From NCBI RefSeq assembly GCF_030296835.1, contig NZ_AP027922.1, positions 2,046,001 to 2,110,000 on the forward strand: a DNA stretch of 64,000 nt, written 5' to 3'. The stretch is from Pseudoalteromonas sp. MM1 (GTDB taxonomy: Bacteria > Pseudomonadota > Gammaproteobacteria > Enterobacterales > Alteromonadaceae). A program made the position numbers and the translations under genes. Each line of letters starts with the position of its first letter. The stretch's first letter is position 1. Shown here piece by piece: positions 19,318 to 28,928 of this stretch. Below the pieces are notes generated by a model. It did not search any database. It was given only the letters and a program-made list of their open reading frames with translations, and was not told the origin of the DNA.

Positions 19318-20082
19318 ATGAACAACAGACAACTCACACCACAACAAATTGCTGACTTTCATCGAGACGGCTACGTTATTGCAAAAGGCTATTACGACGA
19401 ACAAGAAATTGCCCGCTTACAGCACACCGCCTTTAATGATGATTCGCTATACGAGCGAGCATGGCATAAAAAAGATGCCGATGGCGCAGTAAGTAAAGTG
19501 TGTTTGTGGCAAAAAACCGGTGATGATTTTTACAGTATGTTTTCTCGTGGCCGTCGTTTAGTTGATGTATGTGAAAAGCTTATTGGTGAAGAGGTGTACC
19601 ATACAAGTACTAAAATAATGATGAAAGAACCTTTTGTTGGCGGCGCTTGGGAGTGGCATCAAGACTTTGGTTACTGGCATCGCGATAACTATATGCTTTA
19701 CCCGAAAGCCATTAGCTGTATGGTGGCCATTAATAAAGCGACTATCGAAAATGGATGCTTACAAGTTTTAAAAGGCTCACATCATTTAGGCCGACTTGAT
19801 CATAGTAAAACGGGGGATCAAAAAGGTGCCTGTTTAGAATTTGTTGAAGAAGCAATGAAATACCATGAGCTGGTCAATGTAGAGCTTGAACCTGGTGATG
19901 TTCTGTTTTTCCACTGTAATTTATTACATAAATCAAACCAAAACCGTGCTGCAGAGCCGCGTTGGTCAATGATCTGCGCATTTAACGCAATCACTAATCA
20001 ATCATTTAAAGAAAACGAAGCTGTTTATTATCCATTAGAACCGGTTAACGACGATGCCATTTTGAATTGGAAACCGGCTTAA
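19318..20082 (+). CDS. Fe(II)/2-oxoglutarate dioxygenase, phytanoyl-CoA dioxygenase (PhyH) family
   Basis: A 254-residue cytoplasmic non-heme iron oxygenase. The iron-binding triad is visible: His114 and Asp116 in WEWHQDFGYWH and the distal His204 in FFHCNLLHKSNQNR. The following Arg in the AAEPRWS segment is placed to bind 2-oxoglutarate. PhyH enzymes hydroxylate carbon centres of varied small molecules. The true substrate here is unknown; the agar-type operator at 19273 and the adjacent PAL-like propeller suggest a sugar-linked role. A decayed paralog lies at 30281-30699. A terminator follows at 20106. Confidence 0.88.
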   Translation: MNNRQLTPQQIADFHRDGYVIAKGYYDEQEIARLQHTAFNDDSLYERAWHKKDADGAVSKVCLWQKTGDDFYSMFSRGRRLVDVCEKLIGEEVYHTSTKIMMKEPFVGGAWEWHQDFGYWHRDNYMLYPKAISCMVAINKATIENGCLQVLKGSHHLGRLDHSKTGDQKGACLEFVEEAMKYHELVNVELEPGDVLFFHCNLLHKSNQNRAAEPRWSMICAFNAITNQSFKENEAVYYPLEPVNDDAILNWKPA

Positions 20083-20105
20083 CTGTTCATCCGTAATTCT
20101 AGCCA

Positions 20106-20150
20106 AACCAACTCATTGATTATTAGCCCTTTTCTTGAGTTGGTTTTTTT
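20106..20150 (+). terminator. Rho-independent terminator between dioxygenase and propeller genes
   Basis: Perfect 10-bp stem AACCAACTCA (20106-20115) with its complement (20136-20145), then a run of T to 20150. Only 15 bases separate it from the next start codon, so the propeller gene has no room for its own promoter after it. Confidence 0.8.
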
Positions 20151-20165
20151 AATTTGGAAAAACCA

Positions 20166-21275
20166 ATGCTTTGTAGCCTAACTGAAAAACAAAAACAGCA
20201 AATTGCGCACCCATTCCCTAAAAACGGCCAAGATCCCCATGGTAAAATGATTGGTCACGGCAAATTCAAATATAAAGTAGATGCGCATTGGGGCAAACTC
20301 GATCCTCAGCAGTACCCAATCGAAAACTGCCACGCCATGGTAATTGATGCACAAGGGCGTATTTTTATGATCACTGATAATACCCAAAATAATATTTTGG
20401 TGTATTCACAACAAGGTGAACTACTCGATGCTTTTGGCACACTCTTTCCTGGCGGCCATGCTTTAAAAATTGTCAAAGAAGGTGAGCAAGAATTCTTATA
20501 TGTTGTAGACAGTGGCTGGATTGTTAATCGTCATTGGGATGGTCACAGCAAAGAGCAATGGGATAGCCCGACTAATAATGTCATTCCACAAGCCGGATTT
20601 ATTGCGAAAATGACTTTAGATGGCAAGCTTGTTTACACCATTGGCCACCCGCAAACATACGGTGCTTATACGCCTGAGCAGCCCTTTCGCCCTACTGATA
20701 TAGCCATAGCTCCAAATGGTGATTTATACGTTACTGATGGTTACGGCAGTGATTTTTTACTGCACTTTGATAAACACGGCCGGTATATCAAGCACTGGGG
20801 TGGGCATGATAACAGCGATACTAACTACAACTTACATAATACCCATGGCATCGAGGTTGACTTACGTGATGCCACCAACCCGACTTTAATTGTCAGTTCA
20901 CGTTTTGAACAGTGCTTAAAAGTGTTTTCTTTACAAGGTGAATACCTTTCAAAAATAAGCGCGAGCGGCGCATATATTGGTGGGCCAGTTTTTAAAGGTG
21001 AACTATTTTACGCTCCGGTGTGTTGGTCGCATATTGACGAGCGTAATGCCGATGACTCTGGTTTTATCAGTATTTTTGATCAATCAAATAAAATAGTGGC
21101 TAACTTGGGTGCGCCACAACCTGTATATATAGAAGGCGAATTACAGCCAATGCAAACAGATTGGCAAATATTTAACCATGTACACTGTATTTGTGTTGAT
21201 CAAGATGACAATCTTTATGTTGGCCAATGGAACTCGTCAAATAGTTATCCTATGAAGTTAATAAAACAGAATTAA
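20166..21275 (+). CDS. NHL/PAL-like six-bladed beta-propeller protein
   Basis: A 369-residue propeller protein with no signal peptide. The ATG at 20166 is preferred to an upstream TTG. Blade repeats of the NHL type are clear (APNGDLYVTDGYGSDFLLHFDKHGRYIKHWGG; DQDDNLYVGQW). Three blades carry a shared H-x-x-x-V/I-D pattern: His56 in CHAMVID, His227 in THGIEVD and His340 in VHCICVD. In peptidyl-alpha-hydroxyglycine alpha-amidating lyase (PAL) three such histidines bind the catalytic zinc, so a metal lyase acting on a hydroxylated intermediate is plausible. It follows the PhyH dioxygenase by 83 bases. The exact reaction is unknown. Confidence 0.78.
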   Translation: MLCSLTEKQKQQIAHPFPKNGQDPHGKMIGHGKFKYKVDAHWGKLDPQQYPIENCHAMVIDAQGRIFMITDNTQNNILVYSQQGELLDAFGTLFPGGHALKIVKEGEQEFLYVVDSGWIVNRHWDGHSKEQWDSPTNNVIPQAGFIAKMTLDGKLVYTIGHPQTYGAYTPEQPFRPTDIAIAPNGDLYVTDGYGSDFLLHFDKHGRYIKHWGGHDNSDTNYNLHNTHGIEVDLRDATNPTLIVSSRFEQCLKVFSLQGEYLSKISASGAYIGGPVFKGELFYAPVCWSHIDERNADDSGFISIFDQSNKIVANLGAPQPVYIEGELQPMQTDWQIFNHVHCICVDQDDNLYVGQWNSSNSYPMKLIKQN

Positions 21276-21305
21276 CGCAATAAAAGTGAACACGATCATT
21301 GTTTA

Positions 21306-21315
21306 TTGTTAACAA
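21306..21315. promoter_or_regulatory. Candidate agar-regulon operator, TTGTTAACAA
   Basis: Perfect palindrome 47 bases before the ATG of the second GH50 gene. It falls inside a longer possible frame from a TTG at 21299, which supports using the ATG at 21362 as the true start. Confidence 0.75.
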
Positions 21316-21361
21316 TGATCGTATGTTATCCATTCTAGTTTACAACAGGATCAAAACTATT

Positions 21362-23713
21362 ATGACAACAACTAACACTTCACTGACTGTTAACTTAATC
21401 GCGCTCAGTTTAGCCTGTATTTTTGCCAATGGGTGTAGCGATACAGATAAAACACCTGTGCAAGAGCGCGCAGCTAACACCCCAGTGGATCCTTTCTATC
21501 AAGCTGAAACATTAACTAAACTGGTTGATTTTTCAAATCAACAACAGCAAAGCTGGTTTTTCGATAAGTACACATCGCACCAATTCATTGAGTCTGCAAA
21601 TAGTAATAAGTTAGCGTTAAGTTTTTCTGCAAAGGGAAATATTTCTGAACTAAAAATAGCCCCACCCAGTCCTTGGGATTTATCATCGTTTAATAACTAT
21701 AACGTGGCTTTTGACGTTGAAAATACCAGCGCCAGCTCTGTACACGTTTACCTCTCAATAGAAAATCCAGAAGGGCAACTACAAAGCCGCTCGGTTAGTT
21801 TACCGGCGAATTACTCAGGTACTGTCTATTTTCCTTTAGATGGTAAAGAAGCCCAAACCAATACTGGTATGTGGGGAGATGCACCACCTTGGCAAACAAA
21901 TGATCGATTAATGGTGTGGCGCTCTTGGCGTGATGATGGCGGAGACTTCACAAAGATTAGTGCAATGAACCTCTTCACTATCGGTGTGTTAGAAGATAAG
22001 TCAATATTAATTGGTGATATCAAACTGAGAAAAAACCCACCATCCGATCCCAATTGGATGGTCAATATACTTGATAAATATGGTCAATACACAAAACAAA
22101 CCAATGCGTTAACTATCACCTCAGATGAGCAGCTTAAACGTTTGGCTGATATTGAATTAGCTGAACTTGCAAAATCCAAAGGCATGAGCGACCGCTCTCG
22201 ATTTGGTGGTTATGCCAAAGGCCCTAAATTAGAGGCCACAGGCTATTTTAGAACTGAAAAAGTAGACGGTAAATGGTGGATGGTTGACCCTGAAGGCTAC
22301 TTATTTTTCTCCCATGGTCCGGCCAATGTGCGCATGGCTAATCTTACCACTATTACCGGCGTAGACTTCAAAGATGATTCGGTCCGCAATCGCAGTAGCG
22401 ATGAGATCACCCCTGAAGATTCAATGGGGATCATTAAAGTCTCAGATGACGCTCGCCAAAGCCGCTTTATTACCTCTGAGCTTCGTCATAATATGTTTCA
22501 ATGGCTGCCCGATTACAATGAGCCACTTAGCGAGCACTACAGTTACCGACGTTCAACACATAAAGGGCCTGTTGCACATGGCGAAACATATAGTTTTTAC
22601 CGTGCAAACTTACAACGTCGCTATGGTGAAACATCACCTAAATCATATTTAGATAAATGGCATGAGGTAACACTAGACCGCATGAAGGATTGGGGTTTTA
22701 CATCATTTGGCAACTGGGTCGATCCGGCTTTTTACGATAAAGAATCAGTGCCCTATTTTGCCAATGGTTGGATTATCGGCGACTTTAAAACACTCTCTGG
22801 ACATACTAATCACTGGGGACTGATGCCCGATTTTTATGATCCTGAATTTAAAAAACGCGCAGAAATTACCATTGATGCTATAGCTAAAAGCATTAAATCT
22901 TCACCTTGGTGTATAGGTATATTTATCGATAACGAAAAAAGTTGGGGCGAACGTGAAGGCAGCGTAGAAAAACGCTACGGGATCATACTCGATGCCCTAT
23001 CAAAAGATGCAGAGCAAAGCCCAGCTAAACACGCATTTGCAACACACCTTAAACAAAAGTACACCTCAATAAATGCACTAAATAAAGCATGGCAAAGCGA
23101 TATTTCAAGTTGGGATGAACTTAATAATGGCGTTACGTTTACTACCTACACTGACGCACATATAGCCGACATATCGAAAATGTTAGAAATGCTAGGCGAA
23201 CAATACTTTAAAGTAGTCAATGGTACATTAGCTAAAAAGCTTCCTAATCATTTATACATGGGTGCTCGCATGGCTAACTGGGGCATGCCAGATGAAATTA
23301 TTAAAGCGTCGGTAAAATACTCGGATGTATTGAGCTTTAATATTTACGAGGAAGGTATGCAAGATCATTACTGGCAATTTTTAGAAGACGTTGATCTACC
23401 AGTTGTAATTGGCGAATTCCATATTGGTACAGCTACCGACTCAGGCTTGTTTAACCCAGGTATTGTTCACGCTGCAAATCAAACAGACCGTGCTGCTATG
23501 TATAAAAATTACATGCAAAGCGTACTCGAAAAACCGTACATGGTTGGCGCTCATTGGTTCCAATATGTTGATGAACCAGTATCTGGGCGGGCATTTGATG
23601 GTGAAAATGCCAATATAGGCTTTGTTACCACCACTGACATCCCCTACCCTGAAATGATCGAAGCAGTAATAGACGTTACCTCCACCATGTACGAAAAGCG
23701 CTATAGTAAATAA
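21362..23713 (+). CDS. GH50 beta-agarase lipoprotein (second of three)
   Basis: A 783-residue GH50 agarase starting at 21362; the upstream TTG frame is rejected because it runs through the operator and would bury the signal peptide. The leader ends in IFANGC with Ser next, so it is a lipoprotein probably sorted to the outer membrane. Layout matches the other two copies: CBM-like N-terminal domain to about residue 230, then the catalytic domain with Glu525 in FIDNEKSWG and Glu685 in VIGEFHIGTATDSG. The N-terminal domain differs most between the copies (shorter, with MWGDAPPWQ), suggesting different oligosaccharide preference. A strong inverted repeat follows at 23724. Confidence 0.93.
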   Translation: MTTTNTSLTVNLIALSLACIFANGCSDTDKTPVQERAANTPVDPFYQAETLTKLVDFSNQQQQSWFFDKYTSHQFIESANSNKLALSFSAKGNISELKIAPPSPWDLSSFNNYNVAFDVENTSASSVHVYLSIENPEGQLQSRSVSLPANYSGTVYFPLDGKEAQTNTGMWGDAPPWQTNDRLMVWRSWRDDGGDFTKISAMNLFTIGVLEDKSILIGDIKLRKNPPSDPNWMVNILDKYGQYTKQTNALTITSDEQLKRLADIELAELAKSKGMSDRSRFGGYAKGPKLEATGYFRTEKVDGKWWMVDPEGYLFFSHGPANVRMANLTTITGVDFKDDSVRNRSSDEITPEDSMGIIKVSDDARQSRFITSELRHNMFQWLPDYNEPLSEHYSYRRSTHKGPVAHGETYSFYRANLQRRYGETSPKSYLDKWHEVTLDRMKDWGFTSFGNWVDPAFYDKESVPYFANGWIIGDFKTLSGHTNHWGLMPDFYDPEFKKRAEITIDAIAKSIKSSPWCIGIFIDNEKSWGEREGSVEKRYGIILDALSKDAEQSPAKHAFATHLKQKYTSINALNKAWQSDISSWDELNNGVTFTTYTDAHIADISKMLEMLGEQYFKVVNGTLAKKLPNHLYMGARMANWGMPDEIIKASVKYSDVLSFNIYEEGMQDHYWQFLEDVDLPVVIGEFHIGTATDSGLFNPGIVHAANQTDRAAMYKNYMQSVLEKPYMVGAHWFQYVDEPVSGRAFDGENANIGFVTTTDIPYPEMIEAVIDVTSTMYEKRYSK

Positions 23714-23723
23714 AAGTTTACCA

Positions 23724-23765
23724 AATAAGATAAAGCTTTATTTCATTTATAAGCTTTATCTTATT
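23724..23765. terminator. Bidirectional terminator-like inverted repeat between convergent genes
   Basis: A perfect 15-bp stem (23724-23738 with 23751-23765) with a 12-base loop lies between the stops of GH50 (plus strand) and the KDGal kinase (minus strand). The T-runs are weak, but position and stem suit shared termination. Confidence 0.65.
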
Positions 23766-23802
23766 ACTCATAAATATAGGCTGATTCATAGCTCAACAAG
23801 TT

Positions 23803-24729
23803 TTATGAGAAACTTATGGATGTAGGTAATTTAAAGTTCTTCAGCTTAATCATGCCCAATAGGAAACATTCATCGCCGCTAACATGCTCAGCTTTTATAC
23901 CCAAAACCTTGCAAGCAATAAGGTACCTTCGGCACAACGATTCATTACCAACGATAAAGAGAAAGTCTTTACTCACTGCTTGTAACTCATTCCCAATCAG
24001 CAGGCCTGATAAGTAGCTTTCAACATGTTCAGGGTTAATTGTATTAAAAAGCATATGAGTTCTTGCGCGAAATAAAACGTGAGTTAATTGATTTGTTACC
24101 CCTTCGGCTACTCCCAACCTAAATGAGTGCTCATTAAATACTTGATCTGGTAGCTTCTTTCCCAATATTGTATGCTGGCTTATAACAGCAAATAACTCTC
24201 CAGTCATAAAGGATGAAAGGCTACAGATTTCATTATTAATAACACTGACATGCTTACTATGTGTTCCTGGGAGTATTGCCTTAAAACTATTACGATTACA
24301 CTTATCCATCAGTCCAAAAACTTGGACTTCCTCACCACGCATAACATCATTATAATTCTGTTCATGGGCTGTATGTAATATTCCTGGGATAATTGCAGCA
24401 GTTGCAAGCCAGGGTAAATTGAATTTAAAACACCCATTTGCCAATTTAGTCTTATCAACTGGCGTTTCAACATAGTCTACGTTATGCCAACCATTAAATG
24501 AACCGACCATACCAGCCATAAAAATTGGGACTTGTTGATAGCAAGGAACCCATAATTTTAAAACACTCTCTAATGCCGTAGGGAAATCTTTGCCCTCAAT
24601 TTTTAATAATCCCATTTCAGACTCTTTTTTAGCCAAGAGCTTATCATTATGATCCATTAAAAAAATTCGAAAATTACTACTCCCCCAATCAACGATACAA
24701 TAACTAATTTTATCAACACCACTATCCAT
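23803..24729 (-). CDS. dgoK: 2-dehydro-3-deoxygalactonokinase
   Basis: DgoK phosphorylates 2-keto-3-deoxygalactonate (KDGal) to KDPGal with ATP in the De Ley-Doudoroff galactonate pathway. The 308-residue protein opens with the ASKHA-type phosphate motif CIVDWGSSNFRIFLMD, then GMVGSFNGW, and has the conserved PGTHSKHV block near residue 150 and SFMTGELFAVI shortly after. The length is normal for the family. It follows a GntR gene by 28 bases, and the aldolase, dehydratase and acid transporter of the same pathway lie further along the same strand. Confidence 0.9.
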   Translation of the reverse strand: MDSGVDKISYCIVDWGSSNFRIFLMDHNDKLLAKKESEMGLLKIEGKDFPTALESVLKLWVPCYQQVPIFMAGMVGSFNGWHNVDYVETPVDKTKLANGCFKFNLPWLATAAIIPGILHTAHEQNYNDVMRGEEVQVFGLMDKCNRNSFKAILPGTHSKHVSVINNEICSLSSFMTGELFAVISQHTILGKKLPDQVFNEHSFRLGVAEGVTNQLTHVLFRARTHMLFNTINPEHVESYLSGLLIGNELQAVSKDFLFIVGNESLCRRYLIACKVLGIKAEHVSGDECFLLGMIKLKNFKLPTSISFS

Positions 24730-24757
24730 AATATCACACGCCCGATTTAAAGTTTAT

Positions 24758-25420
24758 TTATGAATGCCTTGACCAATACTTTCCACTATTAGCTATGTGT
24801 TTTCGTAAAATTGACAAAGACAGTTCTAGATCCCTATTTTCAATAGCAGATAAAATTTCTCTATGCTCGATTAGACTCTGTTGAATCCGCGCTTCACTAA
24901 TTGGTAAGTTTACATGCATAATTTGCAGTACCATTCTTTTTTGTCGCCATAACTCAACAGCACTTTTGTTATAATGCTGCTTATACATAGCCCAATGAAA
25001 GTGGGTATCTAAATTACGATAACCAATATGGTCACCTTCGCGGACATTTTCCATTCTAGAAAGGATATCTTGAAGCATTTGTAGCTGATCTTTTGAATGT
25101 TCAAAAACAAACCACTCTATAAGATACGGATCTAATAGCTGTAATATTTCAAAAACATCGCGCATCGCATTGTGTTCAAACTTTGTAACTCTAGCCCCAC
25201 TATTTTGGTTAACAGTTACAAAGCCTTCTCCCTGTAATTTCTTTAAAGCTTCGCGAATTGGATTGACACTCGTCCTATACCTTTTTGATAGCTGAGTTGT
25301 TACTAACCTATCCCCTGCGCTAAAAAAGCCATCAGCTATATCCTTAATAATTAAAGTGTAAATTGATTCATCATCGAGCAATAAAGGTGACAATAAACCT
25401 TGGTTTTCAACTATTGACAT
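24758..25420 (-). CDS. GntR-family regulator, FCD subfamily (second)
   Basis: A 220-residue GntR-FCD protein. The winged helix (residues about 15-80) contains IADGFFSAGDRLVTTQLSKRYRTSVNPIREALKKLQGEGFV, and the C-terminal all-helical domain has the FCD metal/ligand histidines in LDTHFHWAMYKQH and IEHREIL. It is transcribed with dgoK and probably controls the galactonate block in response to a keto-deoxy acid or galactonate. It is distinct from the GntR at 9102, and no TTGTTAACAA site lies in front of it. Confidence 0.87.
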   Translation of the reverse strand: MSIVENQGLLSPLLLDDESIYTLIIKDIADGFFSAGDRLVTTQLSKRYRTSVNPIREALKKLQGEGFVTVNQNSGARVTKFEHNAMRDVFEILQLLDPYLIEWFVFEHSKDQLQMLQDILSRMENVREGDHIGYRNLDTHFHWAMYKQHYNKSAVELWRQKRMVLQIMHVNLPISEARIQQSLIEHREILSAIENRDLELSLSILRKHIANSGKYWSRHS

Positions 25421-25659
25421 ATTTTGCGTACTTAAACTGTTAAATAAAACGACATTCTAACAAAATTGTCGGTTAAACAATCAATAATTTTATCACCCTT
25501 TATAAAGAATTAAATACCTTCCAAACCACCATAATACACAAAAACTAAAAACAACAACACCAAATACAATATATCATGGTTAATAATAGGTGAATTATGT
25601 GCAATATTCATGTGAATTAATTATCGAACATTTTTTACACACTACAATAATGAGGAATT
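25421..25659. promoter_or_regulatory. Divergent promoter region between GntR and the broken TonB receptor
   Basis: AT-rich region without a coding frame. It contains TGTGCAATAT (25598-25607), whose reverse complement recurs at 30163-30172 before the galactonate dehydratase gene. This makes it a weak candidate for the second GntR's site. Confidence 0.35.
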
Positions 25660-26382
25660 ATGAAAAATAATGATAAAAACATAAAAAGTACCAAAATAGC
25701 TTCAGCTGTTACGCTTGCAATTTTAAGCTTAACATCGACTTTTTACGCTTTAGCTGAAGAAGCTCAAGAGACTGAGGTGATTGAAGTCATGGGTATCCGA
25801 GGCGCCTTAGCTAGTTCAGCTAATATAAAAAGAGAGTCAAGTGATGTTGTGGATGCGATCACAGCAGAAGATATTGGAAAATTTCCCGATACGAATTTGG
25901 CTGAATCACTGCAACGGATTACAGGCGTATCCATAGACAGATCGAAGAATGAAGGAAACCAAGTATCTGTTAGAGGTTTTGGCCCATCTTTCAATCTAGT
26001 AACGCTCAATAACAGACAAATGCCAACATCTTCAACCCTACTAGAAAACTGAATTAACAGGAGTTTCAACTTTATAGAAATAGCCACAGAAAGTTTATCT
26101 GAAGTTGAAGTATTTAAAACAAGTAAAGCTCATGTCCCTTCAGGTGGAATAGGCGCAACAATTAACATAAAAACAGCTAAGCCATTTAATTATGATGATT
26201 TCAAAGCAGGTACAATGGGATATAAATGCAGTTATGATATATCTGACGCTGTTTCCTTATTTGTTGAAGCAATAAACATCACAGAAGAAACAACAAGACA
26301 ACATGGCCGATTCGAGGATCAATTATTAAGTTATGACCAATATGGTGCACGTTACAATGTTGGCGTAACAATTAAATTTTAA
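25660..26382 (+). pseudogene. TonB-dependent receptor remnant, internally deleted
   Basis: The frame opens with a signal peptide and a plug domain very like the intact receptor at 18038 (NLAESLQRITGVSIDR, RGFGPSFNLVTLNNRQMP). A TGA at 26050-26052 stops it after 130 residues. The same frame then continues through NIKTAKPFNYDDFKAG and jumps directly to a receptor C-terminus (RQHGRFEDQLLSYDQYGARYNVGVTIKF) ending at 26382. About 700 codons of barrel have been lost by an in-frame deletion, on top of the nonsense codon. It cannot form a channel. It was probably the receptor of the neighbouring galactonate or dioxygenase module. Confidence 0.85.
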
Positions 26383-26899
26383 CTTTACCTAAGCGTATAA
26401 AGTTTATCCAACAAACAGAAAACAGATTCGTTTACATGATTCGGTTTTTCAGCTACTAAATGCTTTACTTCAGTAGTTGCTTTCCATCACATAGGCTTCG
26501 CTAGTATAAGTTGACCACTACAAAGGTAACCTTATTAATTCATTTTGTACAAATATACCTCTTAGATTTAGTGATGAAAATTCCGGCAAACTGTTAATAT
26601 CAGAATTAATGGGAACAGTGAAAGGAAGGAAGTGTTCAAAAATCTTTGCCATTTAATTATGAAATACTACTGAAAAATGCCCATACGCAATTGGAGACTT
26701 TGTTTATCTGAGCTAGCAATTTATTTTAAAGGGCGTTTAAATATCACCTTCGGTCTTTAAATTTTAAGCTGAGGCGACAACTAACTTGAAAAACTCCGAT
26801 TAGAAAGCAAGCGCAGTTAACACTGGGTTTAAACTACGCCTCTCTTATTAAGTTACTAATTAAAGCCACTTACTTTTAGAATATGAGTCTTAATAGTCT
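26383..26899. other. Intergenic stretch with no recognisable gene
   Basis: About 520 bases between the broken receptor and the aldolase. No open frame of useful length, RNA gene or strong repeat is visible; it may be decayed coding sequence. Confidence 0.4.
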
Positions 26900-27553
26900 T
26901 TACTGAATTTTAGGTAATTTACTTACATACAGCTGAGCTAGTTCTATAAGTGATTTTTGTTCTTCGGTTGTGTTAACTGCTTTACTGAGATCATTACCTA
27001 CTCCAACTCCTATTGCCCCTGCGGTAAACCAATCTTCAATATTATTAATGTTAACCCCTCCAACAGGAATGAGCGAAGTGCTCGAAAAAGGCCCTGATAG
27101 ATCTTTAAAGTATTTAATACCTAATGAACCTGCTGGAAATAATTTAATGAAGTCCGCGTCAAACTTTATGCAGTTTGCAATATCCGTTGGAGTCAAAGCT
27201 CCCATTAGCACTGGAATATTATTCGCATGTGCAATTTGAATAACCTCCTTGTCTGTATTTGGGGTTACTAAAAATTGGGCACCGGCTGCAATTGATTCAA
27301 TTGCTAGCTCTGCACTTATAATAGTGCCTGCCCCAATCAGGATTTGTGGATACTTTGCTCTGGCGTGACTAATTTCTTCCAGATAACCAGGCGTATTTGA
27401 TGTAATTTCAAGTGTCTTGATTCCACCTGTTACTAAACATTCTATAACATTCGAGACATCAGATTGTTGACTGAACCGAAGAATCGCAATAATCTGATTT
27501 CTCTTTATTTTATCTGATATTTCGGCTCGGTTATTATTTAATTTTTTATTCAT
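26900..27553 (-). CDS. KDPG/KDPGal aldolase
   Basis: A class I aldolase of 217 residues that splits 2-keto-3-deoxy-6-phospho-galactonate (or -gluconate) into pyruvate and glyceraldehyde 3-phosphate. Family motifs are in order: IAILRF, ETL/KTLEITSNTPG near residue 46, IGAGTI near 73, VTPNTD near 96, and the Schiff-base Lys137 in FIKLFPAGSLG, then PVGGVN. It lies with dgoK, the dehydratase and the acid transporter. It may also serve KDPG from the kinase at 3812, as no other aldolase of this type is present in the window. Confidence 0.9.
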   Translation of the reverse strand: MNKKLNNNRAEISDKIKRNQIIAILRFSQQSDVSNVIECLVTGGIKTLEITSNTPGYLEEISHARAKYPQILIGAGTIISAELAIESIAAGAQFLVTPNTDKEVIQIAHANNIPVLMGALTPTDIANCIKFDADFIKLFPAGSLGIKYFKDLSGPFSSTSLIPVGGVNINNIEDWFTAGAIGVGVGNDLSKAVNTTEEQKSLIELAQLYVSKLPKIQ

Positions 27554-27604
27554 TTTACCACCTAAAAAGTTGTGTAAATTTCAAAGCTAATGGCAATTGC
27601 AGTC

Positions 27605-28909
27605 TCAACTGTTGTCTATTTTTTCAATTTTTCCTACTAGAAACAGATAAGAACAAGATCCCAATACAGCGAGTCCAGCAATAAATACCAGCGCAGGTTT
27701 AAAATCACCATCATTGACAAGTACACCAATAATAACTGGAATCAAAACAGCAGAAAGCCCTCCTATTGCATTGAAGCAACCACCCACTAAACCAACCAAA
27801 TTTCTTGGTGCAAGTAATGATACAAAAACCCATGCGATCGAAGCTAAGCCATTCCCAAAAAAAGCTATAGATAAAAAAGTGATCACCCAGAATGTATCAG
27901 CAGTATAATTAGCACCAATAATGCAAGTTGTTAAAAGCATACCTACAACAATAGGTGCTTTTCGAGATAACTCTTTAGAAACTCCTCTCTTTACTAAATA
28001 ATCAGATGTAAAACCTGAAGCTATCACTCCACAAAAAGCAGCTAAAAAAGGAATCGATGCCAAAAATCCTGATTTAATGAAGTCTAGTCCTCTGAATTCA
28101 ACAAGGTATGTTGGAAACCAAGTTAAAAAGAAAATAAGCGTCCCACCTAAACAAAACTGACCAATATAAATCCCCCATAATTTCTTATTTGTGAAAACAG
28201 ATATGAAATCAGCTCTTGTGTACTTTTGTTTCGTCTCTCCTTTTTCAATGCTTTGTTCGCCTTCTACAAGCTCCAATTCAGCTGTATTGATAGAGTTATG
28301 CTCATGTGGGTCGCGATAAAAAAAGTACCAAACGATAGCCCATAAAATTCCTATTAACCCAGAAATTATAAATAACCCTCTCCAACCAAAATGGTCTTGT
28401 ATGATAGCTAGTGCAGGCATCAGAAATGCTAACCCAATAAATTGTCCAGATGTATATATTGCAATAGCTGATGCCCTTTCATTCTCAGGAAACCACTTAG
28501 TTACAATTTTATTGTTACAAGGGTATGAAGGTGCCTCGAAAACTCCGATCACCATTCGGCAACCTATTAATGCTGCAAATGATGAAACTAGTCCCTGCAC
28601 CAAAGTTGCTAATGACCAAGCAATTAGAATAAAGGGATATAGAATACGTGTTTTAACTAAATCGACAGCAATCCCACCAGGAATTTGTAAAATAGAATAA
28701 GTCCAACCAAAAGCTGAAAATAATAGCCCCATTTGAACCGAGCTTAAACTTAATTCGTTAGAAAGTGCAGCAGCTGCAACCGATAAATTCGTCCTATCCA
28801 TATAATTAATAACGACACTAATAAAAATTAGGATTAAAATCTGAAACCTTTTCTTTGTTGGTTTAGTTAGTGTATTTTTCGATCCCGTAGACTGATTAGT
28901 AATTGACAT
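27605..28909 (-). CDS. MFS transporter, anion:cation symporter (ACS) family, likely galactonate
   Basis: A 434-residue inner-membrane transporter; the start at 28909 is used because GAGGG precedes it. About twelve hydrophobic segments are seen. The ACS-type motifs VINYMDRTNLSVAAAALSNEL, GWTYSILQIPGGIAVDLVKTR and RMVIGVFEAPSYPCNNKIVTKWFP match hexuronate and D-galactonate transporters. Its location next to a galactonate dehydratase gene makes galactonate or a related sugar acid the likely cargo. It follows the dehydratase by 19 bases and precedes the aldolase by 51. Confidence 0.88.
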   Translation of the reverse strand: MSITNQSTGSKNTLTKPTKKRFQILILIFISVVINYMDRTNLSVAAAALSNELSLSSVQMGLLFSAFGWTYSILQIPGGIAVDLVKTRILYPFILIAWSLATLVQGLVSSFAALIGCRMVIGVFEAPSYPCNNKIVTKWFPENERASAIAIYTSGQFIGLAFLMPALAIIQDHFGWRGLFIISGLIGILWAIVWYFFYRDPHEHNSINTAELELVEGEQSIEKGETKQKYTRADFISVFTNKKLWGIYIGQFCLGGTLIFFLTWFPTYLVEFRGLDFIKSGFLASIPFLAAFCGVIASGFTSDYLVKRGVSKELSRKAPIVVGMLLTTCIIGANYTADTFWVITFLSIAFFGNGLASIAWVFVSLLAPRNLVGLVGGCFNAIGGLSAVLIPVIIGVLVNDGDFKPALVFIAGLAVLGSCSYLFLVGKIEKIDNS

Positions 28910-28928
28910 ATAATTCCCTCGTTGATTT

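Noticed and set aside
21299..21361. TTG start for the second GH50
   Set aside because: The extra residues run through the operator palindrome and displace the lipoprotein leader.
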